64,000 nt of DNA from Sphingomonas quercus (GTDB taxonomy: Bacteria > Pseudomonadota > Alphaproteobacteria > Sphingomonadales > Sphingomonadaceae), in contig NZ_JAHKRT010000002.1 of assembly GCF_018863195.1 (NCBI RefSeq), positions 186,001-250,000 on the forward strand, in the 5' to 3' direction. The position numbers and the translations under genes are program-made. Below, in pieces: positions 41,841 to 51,523 of this stretch; the first letter of the stretch is position 1; every line of letters starts with the position of its first letter. The notes beneath the pieces are model-generated. The model saw nothing but the letters and a program-made list of their open reading frames with translations, was not told the DNA's origin and ran no database searches.

Positions 41841-42586
41841 GGCGTTACTCCCAGCGCCTTGAGCTTCGCGACCAGCGCGTCCACATCTGCGACCTTCTCG
41901 CCGGCCTGCCTCCGGGGCGGCTCGGCGACAGTCAGCGTCTGCAGGCGGGGCGTGGTGTCGACGCCGTAATCAGCCGGCGCCCTGGTGGCCAAGGGCTTGG
42001 ACTTGGCCTTCATGATGTTGGGCAGCGAGGCGTAGCGCGGCTCGTTGAGACGCAGATCGGTGGTGACGATCGCCGGCGTCCTGAGGCTGACCGTCTCGAG
42101 CCCGCCATCGACTTCGCGCGTCACCGTCACGGCGTCGCCCGCTAGCTCGACCTTGCTCGCGAACGTGCCCTGCGGGCGGCCCATCAGGGCGGCGAGCATC
42201 TGCCCGGTCTGGTTGGAATCGTCGTCGATCGCCTGCTTGCCGAGGATGATGAGGCCGGGCTGTTCCCCCTCGGCGACCGCCTTCAGTATCTTGGCGACGG
42301 CGAGCGGCTCGACCGCATCGTCGGTCTGGACGAGGATGGCGCGATCGGCACCCATGGCGAGCGCGGTGCGCAGCGTCTCCTGCGCCTTGGCCGGGCCGAT
42401 CGAGACCACCACCACCTCGGTGGCGGCGCCCTTCTCCTTAAGGCGGATCGCCTCTTCGACGGCGATCTCGTCGAACGGGTTCATCGACATCTTGACGTTG
42501 GCCAGTTCCACGCCCGACCCGTCCGCCTTGACCCGCGGCTTCACATTATAGTCGATCACCCGCTTCACGGGCACCAGGAGCTTCAT
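41837..42586 (-). CDS. etfB: Electron transfer flavoprotein beta subunit
   Basis: A 249-residue partner of EtfA that binds AMP and shapes the FAD site. It begins [20 protein letters not shown] and shows [60 protein letters not shown] and [20 protein letters not shown], all family hallmarks. It heads the etfB-etfA operon, with a GTGA overlap between them. Upstream is a terminator hairpin that isolates it from sucC. Confidence 0.96.
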   Translation of the reverse strand: MKLLVPVKRVIDYNVKPRVKADGSGVELANVKMSMNPFDEIAVEEAIRLKEKGAATEVVVVSIGPAKAQETLRTALAMGADRAILVQTDDAVEPLAVAKILKAVAEGEQPGLIILGKQAIDDDSNQTGQMLAALMGRPQGTFASKVELAGDAVTVTREVDGGLETVSLRTPAIVTTDLRLNEPRYASLPNIMKAKSKPLATRAPADYGVDTTPRLQTLTVAEPPRRQAGEKVADVDALVAKLKALGVTP

Positions 42587-42673
42587 CGCAGCCGGTTCCT
42601 ATATTCAGCCAGTCCGACGCCGCATTCCCCCGCCGGGGCGCCCATGGCAATTGTGGACTTGCGAAACTGCGAA

Positions 42674-42696
42674 CCCCGGACTTGCGAAGTCCGGGG
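42674..42696. terminator. Perfect hairpin between sucC and etfB
   Basis: CCCCGGACTT (42674-42683) and AAGTCCGGGG (42687-42696) form a 10-bp stem with a 3-nt loop, 17 bases beyond the sucC stop. There is no T-tract on the minus strand, but position and perfection favour termination of sucC. Confidence 0.55.
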
Positions 42697-42713
42697 CACG
42701 CCATGTCTCTGGA

Positions 42714-43913
42714 TCAGGCGGCCTTCTTCACCTGCGCGACGATCTTGCGGGCGGCATCGCCTAGATCGTCCGCCGAGACGATCGGCAGGCCGGAGGCGGC
42801 GAGGATGTCCTTGCCCTGCTGGACGTTGGTGCCTTCCAGCCGCACGACCAGCGGCACCGACAGGTTCACTTCCTTCGCCGCGGCGATGATGCCCTCGGCG
42901 ATGATGTCGCAGCGCATGATGCCGCCGAAGATATTGACGAGGATGCCCTCGACCGCGGGATCGCTGAGGATGATCTTGAACGCCGCCGTCACCTTCTCCT
43001 TGCTGGCGCCACCGCCGACATCGAGGAAGTTGGCCGGGAAGGCGCCATTGAGCTTGATGATGTCCATCGTCGCCATGGCGAGGCCGGCGCCGTTGACCAT
43101 GCAGCCGATATTGCCGTCCAGCTTGATATAGGCGAGGTCGTACTTCGACGCCTCGACCTCCATCGGGTCTTCCTCGGTCAGGTCGCGCAGCGCCAGCACG
43201 TCGGGGTGGCGATAGAGCGCGTTGGAATCGAACGACACCTTGGCGTCGAGGACGAGCAGCTTGCCGTCCGTGGTCTCGACCAGCGGGTTCACCTCCAGCA
43301 TCGACATGTCGGTGGCGACGAAGGCGTTGTAGAGCTGCTCGGTGACCTTGACCGCCTGCTTGTTGAGGTCGCCCTTCAGCTTCAGCGCGAAGGCGACGGC
43401 GCGGCCGTGATGCGGCTGGAAGCCCTCGGCCGGATCGATGGTGATGGTGGTGATCTTCTCCGGCGTGTCGTGCGCGACGGTCTCGATGTCCATGCCGCCC
43501 TCGGTCGAGGCGACGACGGCGATGCGGCCGGTGGCGCGATCGACCAGCATCGAGAGATAATATTCCCTGGCGATGTCGGCGCCGTCGGTGACGTAGAGGC
43601 GGTTCACTTCCTTGCCGGCCTCGCCGGTCTGGATCGTGACCAGCGTCTGGCCGAGCATTTCGCCGGCGTTCTTGCGCACGTCCTCGATCGTCCTGGCGAG
43701 GCGGACGCCGCCCTTGGCGTCCGCGGCGGCGCCCTTGAACTTGCCCTTGCCGCGGCCGCCGGCGTGAATCTGCGCCTTCACCACGTAAAGCGGGCCGGGC
43801 AGCGATTCGGCCGCCTTCACCGCCTCTTCAACGGTGAGCGCCGCATGGCCGGCCGGGATCGGAGCGCCGAACTTCGCGAGCAGTTCCTTGGCCTGATATT
43901 CGTGGATGTTCAT
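42714..43913 (-). CDS. sucC: Succinate-CoA ligase (ADP/GDP-forming) beta subunit
   Basis: A 399-residue TCA-cycle enzyme subunit coupling succinyl-CoA to succinate conversion with nucleotide triphosphate formation. The protein begins [20 protein letters not shown], has the ATP-grasp domain ([20 protein letters not shown]), the [20 protein letters not shown] region that binds metal-nucleotide, and the C-terminal CoA-ligase domain ([40 protein letters not shown]). It is complete. The alpha subunit gene sucD, usually adjacent, does not follow: the next gene downstream is etfB after a hairpin. Confidence 0.97.
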   Translation of the reverse strand: MNIHEYQAKELLAKFGAPIPAGHAALTVEEAVKAAESLPGPLYVVKAQIHAGGRGKGKFKGAAADAKGGVRLARTIEDVRKNAGEMLGQTLVTIQTGEAGKEVNRLYVTDGADIAREYYLSMLVDRATGRIAVVASTEGGMDIETVAHDTPEKITTITIDPAEGFQPHHGRAVAFALKLKGDLNKQAVKVTEQLYNAFVATDMSMLEVNPLVETTDGKLLVLDAKVSFDSNALYRHPDVLALRDLTEEDPMEVEASKYDLAYIKLDGNIGCMVNGAGLAMATMDIIKLNGAFPANFLDVGGGASKEKVTAAFKIILSDPAVEGILVNIFGGIMRCDIIAEGIIAAAKEVNLSVPLVVRLEGTNVQQGKDILAASGLPIVSADDLGDAARKIVAQVKKAA

Positions 43914-43986
43914 GTCCGGCGGACTCCGATTGGCAAAAGGAGGGTTCGCGGGGGCCTAAAGCATGATTCTGCCCGCAGGCAAAGGC

Positions 43987-44685
43987 TCAAGGCCGCGCGA
44001 ACAGGGTGACGGAGGCGACGTGGTTCATCCGCTTGCGTCCGCCGGGATCGTTGATCAGCTGGTTCAGATAGCCGAGCTCGATCGTCGAGCGGCCGGCCAG
44101 GGGCAGCTCGACGCCGGCGAAGGTGCGGATCTGGTCGAAGCCGCCGCGGGCGCCCCAATCGGTGTCGTTGAGGGCGACGAACGGCTCCGACCAGACCAGC
44201 GCGCGCGGTGCCTTCGGGCCGGCCACCGGATGGACATAGCGGATCATCTCGCGCGCCCGCCAGCCGGTGTCGCCGCCATTGGACAGGCGGCGATGCTCGA
44301 GCCGGGTGCGCGAGGAGAGGGTGCCCCCGGCGATATTGCCGAGCGTCCAGCTGATCTGGGTGAACAGCCGTTCCTCGTTGCGGTCCTGCCCGTGGCGGCC
44401 GGGCAGCATGATATGCGCATAGCCGCCATAGACGGTCAGCGCGTCCGAGAATTTCCAGCCGATCGCCGGCCTGAGCAGCAATTGATGCAGCCGGCCGGCA
44501 TCGTCGCCCATCCGCCCCTGGATTTCGGCGAAGTAGGAGAGCCGGCCCTTGAGCGACCCCATCAGCGTCGCGTTGGCCCAGAGCTGGGCGTCTTCACTGG
44601 TGCCGGCCAAGGCCGGCGCGGCGAGGCAGGCGAACGCCGCCGCCGTCGCGCGGGTGAGGGAAAAAACCGGCAGGGTCGAGGACAT
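43987..44685 (-). CDS. DUF2490 family outer-membrane-like protein
   Basis: A 232-residue secreted protein of the DUF2490 family. The signal peptide ends near APALA-GTS; the rest is a run of amphipathic strands with family marks LWANATLMGSLKGRLSYFAE, LLLRPAIGWKFSDALTVYGG and RTRLEHRRLSNGGDTGWRAR, and a final aromatic-rich strand. The pattern suggests a small outer-membrane beta-barrel, but the C-terminal residues FARP lack the usual terminal Phe. Function unknown to me. It lies 73 bp upstream of sucC on the same strand. Confidence 0.85.
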   Translation of the reverse strand: MSSTLPVFSLTRATAAAFACLAAPALAGTSEDAQLWANATLMGSLKGRLSYFAEIQGRMGDDAGRLHQLLLRPAIGWKFSDALTVYGGYAHIMLPGRHGQDRNEERLFTQISWTLGNIAGGTLSSRTRLEHRRLSNGGDTGWRAREMIRYVHPVAGPKAPRALVWSEPFVALNDTDWGARGGFDQIRTFAGVELPLAGRSTIELGYLNQLINDPGGRKRMNHVASVTLFARP

Positions 44686-44766
44686 GGGCGCTCCGCTTGG
44701 GCATGAACCAATCGCCCGGGCAGAAGCGATGCGTCCTCCTAGCGGCGAAGCGCACCGAATAATGTT

Positions 44767-45348
44767 TCAAAGTTGGTCGCGGCGCATCGCGAAGATCGTC
44801 TCGTGCGGCTCATAGGCCGTCATGCGCTGGAGCAGTTCGTCGAGCGTGTCGGCGGCGATCAGGATGCCGCGATGCTGCGGGCGGACGAACCCGGTCCCGG
44901 CCATGGTCGCCGCGAAGGCGATCAGCCCGTCATAAAAGCCGGCGACGTTGAGCAGGCCGACCGGCTTGGCATGATAGCCGAGCTGCGCCCAGCTCATCGC
45001 CTCCCACAATTCGTCCATCGTGCCGGTGCCGCCGGGGAGGGTGATGAAGCCGTCGCAAAGATCGGTGAACGCCTGTTTGCGGGCGTGCATGGTCGCGACG
45101 ATGTCGAGCCGGGTGAGGCCGGTATGCGCCACCTCGCCGTTGACCAGCGCCTCGGGGATGACGCCGATCACCTCGCCCCCCGCCGCCAGCGCCGCGTCCG
45201 CCACGGCGCCCATCAGGCCGAGCCGGCCGCCGCCATAGACGATGCCGATGCCGCGCTCGGCGAGCGACCGGCCGACCGCGCGGGCGCTGTCGATGTACAC
45301 CGGATCGGCGGGCGTCGCCGACCCGCAATAGACTGCGATGCGCTTCAC
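44767..45348 (-). CDS. LOG family protein (TIGR00730), nucleoside 5'-monophosphate phosphoribohydrolase-like
   Basis: A 193-residue Rossmann-type protein of the lysine-decarboxylase-like LOG family. The motif PGGTGTMDELWE (the PGGxGTxxE signature) and YGGGRLGLMGAVADAA are intact. Enzymes of this family release free bases from nucleoside 5'-monophosphates, for example cytokinin ribotides; the physiological substrate in bacteria is mostly unknown. It starts at GTG 45348 and overlaps the crtI stop (GTGA), so it is translated together with phytoene desaturase, which is an odd pairing. A lysine decarboxylase activity is not expected. Confidence 0.9.
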   Translation of the reverse strand: MKRIAVYCGSATPADPVYIDSARAVGRSLAERGIGIVYGGGRLGLMGAVADAALAAGGEVIGVIPEALVNGEVAHTGLTRLDIVATMHARKQAFTDLCDGFITLPGGTGTMDELWEAMSWAQLGYHAKPVGLLNVAGFYDGLIAFAATMAGTGFVRPQHRGILIAADTLDELLQRMTAYEPHETIFAMRRDQL

Positions 45349-46835
45349 GGGTGCGATTCCTCCAGCATCAGCTGCGCCGTCGCCTGCGCGGACGCGATCA
45401 CGGCGGGGATGCCGGCGCCGGGATGGGTTCCCGCGCCGACGAAATAGAGATTGGGGATGGCGTCGTCGCGATGATGGACGCGCAGCCAGCCGGACTGGCT
45501 GAGCCGCGGCTCCAGGCTCCACGCCGAGCCGAGATGCGCCGAGACGTCGCGGCCGAGATCGGCAGGCGTGACATGGGCGCGGGTGACCAGCCGGTCGCGG
45601 AGGCCATGGATCAGCCGGCTCTCGACATGATCGAGAATGCGGGTCGCGTAGGCCTCGCCCTCGCCATCCCAGTCGATCGGGAGCTTGCCGAGATGCGGCA
45701 CCGGCACCAGCGCGGTGAAGCTCGACATGCCCTCGAGTGCGAGGCCGGGATCGGTGACACTTGGATGATAGAGATGGATGAGGGCATCTGCCGACAGCAC
45801 CCCATGCTCGTAGATGTCGCGGAACAGCCCGGCATAGCGCGGGCCGAACAGGATGCTGTGGTGGGGGATGCCGGGCCAGATTCCCTCGATGCCGAAATGC
45901 ACCACGAAGGCGGACGGGGCGAAGCGCCGCCGGGCCAGCCGGTCGGCCGCCTTGCGGCCGCGATGGGTGTGGCCGAGCAGGCGCGCATAGCTCGCCACGA
46001 CATCGGCGTTGGAGGCGACCGCGTCGAAATCGGCCTGCCAGCCGCTCGCCGTGCGCACGCCGGTGGCGCAATCGCCGCGGGTCTCGATCTCGACGGCCGC
46101 ATCGCCGAGCATCAGCGTGCCGCCGAGCCGCTCGAACAGGCGGGCCATCGCCAGGGCCAGCGCCTGCATGCCGCCGCGCGGAAACCAGACGCCGCCGTCG
46201 CGCTCCAGCTTGTGGAGCCAGGCGTAGAGCGCGCTCGCCGTCATCGGGTTGCCGCCGGCCTGCAGCGCCTGGATGCTGAGCGCCTCGCGCAGATGCTCGT
46301 CCCTGACGAAGCGCGAGGCGAGCGCGTGGAGCGGCCGCCATGCCTGATGCCGCGCGAGCAGCGCCGCCGCCCGGGCCAGCCCGGCGCGATCGTCGAAGGC
46401 ATGCGGCCCTAGCCCGTCGCGGACATCGCGCGACACGGCGGCGGCATAGCCGAGGAAGCGGCGATAGCCGCCGGCATCTTCCGGGCGGAGCGCGCCGATC
46501 TCGCGGATCATCGCCGGGTCGTCGTCGGAGAGGTCGAAACGGGTGCCATCCGGCCACATCAGCCGGGAGAAGGGCGTGACCGGCAGCAGCTCGACGTCGC
46601 GGGCGAGATCATGGCCGCTCAGCGCCCATAGCGCGTGTATCGCCTGCGGGTCGGTGAGCGTGGCAGGCCCGTCGTCGAAGCTGAAGCCCTGCCGGGCGCT
46701 GCCGCGGACCATGCCGCCGGGCCGGTCGCGCGCCTCGATCACGGTGGTGGCGATGCCCGCCGCCTGGAGGCGGATGGCCAGCGCCAGGCCACCGAAGCCC
46801 GCACCGATGACGGCAGCCCTCTTCATCCGGTCCAT
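45345..46835 (-). CDS. crtI: Phytoene desaturase
   Basis: A 496-residue FAD-dependent desaturase that converts phytoene to lycopene-type carotenoids, the source of yellow pigments such as nostoxanthin in sphingomonads. The N-terminal Rossmann motif AAVIGAGFGGLALAIRLQAA leads into EARDRPGGMVRGSARQGFSF, and the C-terminal signature NLYFVGAGTHPGAGIPAVIA is diagnostic of bacterial CrtI. Possible starts are ATG 46835 and 46826. The usual crtB, crtY and crtZ neighbours are not in the window. It overlaps the LOG gene by four bases. Confidence 0.95.
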   Translation of the reverse strand: MDRMKRAAVIGAGFGGLALAIRLQAAGIATTVIEARDRPGGMVRGSARQGFSFDDGPATLTDPQAIHALWALSGHDLARDVELLPVTPFSRLMWPDGTRFDLSDDDPAMIREIGALRPEDAGGYRRFLGYAAAVSRDVRDGLGPHAFDDRAGLARAAALLARHQAWRPLHALASRFVRDEHLREALSIQALQAGGNPMTASALYAWLHKLERDGGVWFPRGGMQALALAMARLFERLGGTLMLGDAAVEIETRGDCATGVRTASGWQADFDAVASNADVVASYARLLGHTHRGRKAADRLARRRFAPSAFVVHFGIEGIWPGIPHHSILFGPRYAGLFRDIYEHGVLSADALIHLYHPSVTDPGLALEGMSSFTALVPVPHLGKLPIDWDGEGEAYATRILDHVESRLIHGLRDRLVTRAHVTPADLGRDVSAHLGSAWSLEPRLSQSGWLRVHHRDDAIPNLYFVGAGTHPGAGIPAVIASAQATAQLMLEESHP

Positions 46836-47065
46836 TCCATCACCCCGCGCCTGCCCGGGACTAGCGGATCAGGCGGGCTGCCCACAAGGGACGCGCATGC
46901 GCCAACGCACGACGAACGCGCAACGAGGCGGCAGGGTCGCGCCTTGGGCGACGGATTGCCCGGCTTCGTCGAGCAATGGGTGCCGCGGCCGGCACACCGC
47001 CTAAACGGCCGCAATCGACGGCCGGCGGAGAACGGCCGTTTCATCGCAGATCAAGGAAATCAGCC

Positions 47066-47191
47066 ATGTTCTTCCGTTCGCTCGCGGCCGGCCTCGTCGC
47101 GCTCGCCGCCACCACCATGACCGTCCTCTTCTCGGCCGCTCCGGTGGAGATGGCCTATAGCTATCGCAGCACGTCCACGCTCGTCGCCTGA
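47066..47191 (+). CDS. Small exported or membrane peptide (41 aa)
   Basis: A 41-residue reading frame, MFFRSLAAGLVALAATTMTV continuing LFSAAPVEMAYSYRSTSTLV and Ala. A strong ribosome-binding site AAGGA sits eight bases before the ATG, and a stem-loop follows the stop. The sequence is a single hydrophobic helix after Arg4, then a short polar tail; it looks like a signal peptide with a very short mature part or a one-helix membrane peptide. The similarity in build to the 45-aa peptide at 53986-54123 (MFxS-x-L start, hydrophobic core, short tail) suggests a class. No function known. Confidence 0.55.
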   Translation: MFFRSLAAGLVALAATTMTVLFSAAPVEMAYSYRSTSTLVA

Positions 47192-47208
47192 TGGGGCGGC
47201 GACGGCCC

Positions 47209-47240
47209 ACGGCCGGCTCCATTTTGGCGGGGCCGGCCGT
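47209..47240 (+). terminator. Stem-loop after the 41-aa peptide gene
   Basis: ACGGCCGGC (47209-47217) pairs perfectly with GCCGGCCGT (47232-47240) around a T-containing loop. No T-tract follows. It lies 18 bases beyond the peptide stop. Confidence 0.45.
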
Positions 47241-47278
47241 CATGCTATAAGGGCGCGGGGTCGCTGAGGGGGTGCATC

Positions 47279-48184
47279 ATGAAGATGCGCGGGTTGGTGC
47301 CTGTCCTGATGCTGCTGCTCGTCGCAGGCTGCAATTCCGAATCGAACGGCGCTGTCGAGAACGTGTCTGCCGAGGACAGTGCGGACGCAGTGCCGCCGCC
47401 TCCGCCGCCGCCGCCTCCGGGCGCGCTGGTTTTCTGCCCGGAGGTCGGGCGCCGCATCAGCCAGCAGGATTGCGACGACCTCACCGCCGTCGCCGATCAG
47501 GCGCGGCAGGGCGTCGCCGCCTTCAACGCGCCCGAGCCCATGTATCGCGGCAAGACGGTGACGCTGCAACTGGCCATCGGCTTCGCGCCGCCACCGGCCG
47601 AGCCCGGGGAGATGACGCCGGACAATGTCGCTGCCGGCTCCAACGACATCGCCGCGATCGGCACTCCCGACGTTGGCGAGGCGATCTCCAACGCCGCTGC
47701 CGGCCACAACCGGCCCGAGCCGGCGCGCGTGCGGCCGGTGCGGCCGGTGTCTCCGTCCGACACGGTCGGCCAGCTTCCCGGCAAAGTGGTCAGCTACCAG
47801 CCGGTGGTCGGCCGCTATATGCGCGCGACGCTGACCGGCGAGGGCTTCGCGATCAAGGCCCGCTCCGCCGAGCAGCAGGAGCTGTTCATCGGCGACCAGA
47901 CGACCTGGGAATGGGATGTCACCGCGGAGAAGGGCGAGCGCCACGTCCTCACCCTCAAGACCGTGGTCGAGGGGGTCACCGCCGATGGCCGCCATTATCC
48001 GCTGCGCAGCACCACCCGCAACCAGGTGATCGACGTCAAGCTCAGCACCGCCGACAAGCTGCACGACTGGCTGGACGCGGTGCCGGGCTGGCTGAAGCTG
48101 GCGACCGCCGCGCTGACCGGGCTCGCCGCGCTGTTCGGCGCGGTGTGGGCGGTGGTTCGCGCCGCACGGGGCACCGCCAGGTAA
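47279..48184 (+). CDS. Proline-rich lipoprotein with C-terminal membrane helix, unknown function
   Basis: A 301-residue protein I do not recognise. It has a lipoprotein signal (VLMLLLVAGC, Cys18), an acidic linker, a run of nine prolines (about residues 39-47), a central low-complexity region (residues 105-165), a beta-rich domain (GRYMRATLTGEGFAIKARS; WEWDVTAEKGERHVLTLKTV; STTRNQVIDVKLS), and a final membrane helix WLKLATAALTGLAALFGAVW with a basic tail. A lipid anchor at one end and a transmembrane helix at the other is unusual and would tether both ends to the inner membrane. The beta domain resembles an Ig-like module. It is upstream of thiC but separated by the riboswitch. Confidence 0.8.
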   Translation: MKMRGLVPVLMLLLVAGCNSESNGAVENVSAEDSADAVPPPPPPPPPGALVFCPEVGRRISQQDCDDLTAVADQARQGVAAFNAPEPMYRGKTVTLQLAIGFAPPPAEPGEMTPDNVAAGSNDIAAIGTPDVGEAISNAAAGHNRPEPARVRPVRPVSPSDTVGQLPGKVVSYQPVVGRYMRATLTGEGFAIKARSAEQQELFIGDQTTWEWDVTAEKGERHVLTLKTVVEGVTADGRHYPLRSTTRNQVIDVKLSTADKLHDWLDAVPGWLKLATAALTGLAALFGAVWAVVRAARGTAR

Positions 48185-48224
48185 CGGCGCTTGGCAGGCC
48201 GGCCCGGTGGGCCTACAATCATGC

Positions 48225-50200
<1,976 letters not shown>

Positions 50201-50225
50201 GGCGCGGGCGGGCGCTGGCGGCCGG

Positions 50226-50681
50226 TCAGGCCGCCGCGCCCGCCGCGGTCAGCAGCACCTCGCCCTCGTCCTCGCCGTCCCAGTAATGGATGCGAGTGGC
50301 GTGGACTTTGATCATCGCGATGCCGGGCGTGTCGGGGCCCTGCTCGAACCAGCGATCGAGGTCCTTGGTCCAATGCTCGGCGAAGCGCGCCTTGTCGCGG
50401 ATGATCTCGGCGTCCCCTTCCACCGATACGAAGAACGGTCGCTGGCCGAAGATGCCGGCCTTGCCCTGGAAGCTCAACCCGACGCGGGCGTCGCGGGTGA
50501 TGTCGGCGACCATATGCGAGCCGGCCCAGGTAAAGAAATAGCTGTCGCCATCATAGGCGACGTCGCGATTGGTGCTCATCGGCCGGGCGGCGATGGCGTC
50601 GTTTTCGGCCCGGGTGGAGAGCATCGCGAAGTCGATGTCGCGCATCTTTTCGGCGATCTCGCCAAGGCTGCGGTCCGGCAT
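50226..50681 (-). CDS. Pyridoxamine 5'-phosphate oxidase-family (general stress protein 26-like) protein
   Basis: A 151-residue flavin-binding split-barrel protein of the PNPOx-like superfamily, close to general stress protein 26. Recognisable parts are IDFAMLSTRAENDAIAARPM, SYFFTWAGSHMVADITRDAR, VGLSFQGKAGIFGQRPFFVS and EHWTKDLDRWFEQGPDTPGI. These proteins bind FMN, F420 or heme; the cofactor here is not known. True PdxH is unlikely because its PLP-binding residues are not evident. The ATG at 50681 follows GAGGAGCCC; ATG 50702 is a poorer choice. Confidence 0.85.
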   Translation of the reverse strand: MPDRSLGEIAEKMRDIDFAMLSTRAENDAIAARPMSTNRDVAYDGDSYFFTWAGSHMVADITRDARVGLSFQGKAGIFGQRPFFVSVEGDAEIIRDKARFAEHWTKDLDRWFEQGPDTPGIAMIKVHATRIHYWDGEDEGEVLLTAAGAAA

Positions 50682-50803
50682 GTTCGGGCTCCTCTCCATC
50701 ATCAGCGGGAGTGTTTGAACGCCGGGCGGGCGGAAGGGTGCCCTGCCGAGGGTGTGAACCCTCAGGGGGCGATCCCGGCCATTGCCGTTATCGGCGTCGA
50801 ACC

Positions 50804-51517
50804 CTATCCCGCCGCCGGACCCGGATCGGCCGGCAGGCGCCAGTCGATCGGCTTCTGGCCGAGGCTTTCAAGGAAGGCGTTGGCCCTGGAGAAATGGCGG
50901 CTGCCGAAGAAGCCGGTATGGGCGGAAAGCGGCGAGGGGTGCGGCGCCTTCAGCACCAGATGGCGGCCGCCGCGCTCGACACTGTCGACGAACGCCGCTT
51001 TTTTCTGGGCGTGGCTGCCCCACAGCATGAACACCACCGGTTCGGCGCGCGCGTTGACGAGGCGGATGACGGCGTCGGTGAATTTCTCCCAGCCACGGCC
51101 CTGATGGGATGCGGCCATGCTCATCTGCACCGTCAGCACCGCGTTGAGCAGCAGCACGCCCTGCCGCGCCCAGTGCTCGAGGAAGCCGTGACGGGCCGGC
51201 GGGATGCCGAGATCGGCCTCCATCTCCTTGTAGATGTTGACCAGGCTCGGCGGCACGCGGACATCCGGCCGTACCGAGAAGCACAGGCCATGCGCCTGGC
51301 CGGGGCCGTGATAGGGATCCTGGCCGAGGATGACGACGCGCACCTGATCGAGCGGCGTCAGGTCGAGCGCGCGGAACCACTCATTGGCCCGGGGGAAGAT
51401 GCGCTTGCCGGCCTGTTTCTCGGCGACGAGGAAAGCACGCAACGCCGCCATATAGGGGCTGTCGAACTCGGCGCGCAGCGGCTCCAGCCAGCCGGGATGG
51501 AGTTTGACCTCGGCCAT
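50804..51517 (-). CDS. ung: Uracil-DNA glycosylase
   Basis: A 237-residue family-1 UDG that removes uracil from DNA, the first step of base-excision repair. The catalytic motif [20 protein letters not shown] with the water-activating Asp, the LLLNAVLTV strand, the [10 protein letters not shown] region and the histidine loop [18 protein letters not shown] are complete. Start ATG 51517; it ends upstream of the PNPOx-like gene, 123 bp from that gene's start, a gap with no feature I can name. It lies six bases after the methyltransferase-glycosyltransferase gene and is probably cotranscribed. Confidence 0.97.
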   Translation of the reverse strand: MAEVKLHPGWLEPLRAEFDSPYMAALRAFLVAEKQAGKRIFPRANEWFRALDLTPLDQVRVVILGQDPYHGPGQAHGLCFSVRPDVRVPPSLVNIYKEMEADLGIPPARHGFLEHWARQGVLLLNAVLTVQMSMAASHQGRGWEKFTDAVIRLVNARAEPVVFMLWGSHAQKKAAFVDSVERGGRHLVLKAPHPSPLSAHTGFFGSRHFSRANAFLESLGQKPIDWRLPADPGPAAG

Positions 51518-51523
51518 CGCCGC

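Noticed and set aside
46836-47065. Open frames in several phases between crtI and the 41-aa peptide
   Set aside because: No ribosome site and no motif; they are random GC-rich frames. An AAACGGCC/GGCCGTTT inverted repeat (47003-47041) is there but without a clear role.
50703-50803. A possible tRNA-like or attachment-site stretch between ung and the PNPOx-like gene
   Set aside because: There are GC-rich short repeats (GAGGGTGTGAACCCTC) but no tRNA arms, no CCA-adjacent stem and no duplicated flank.
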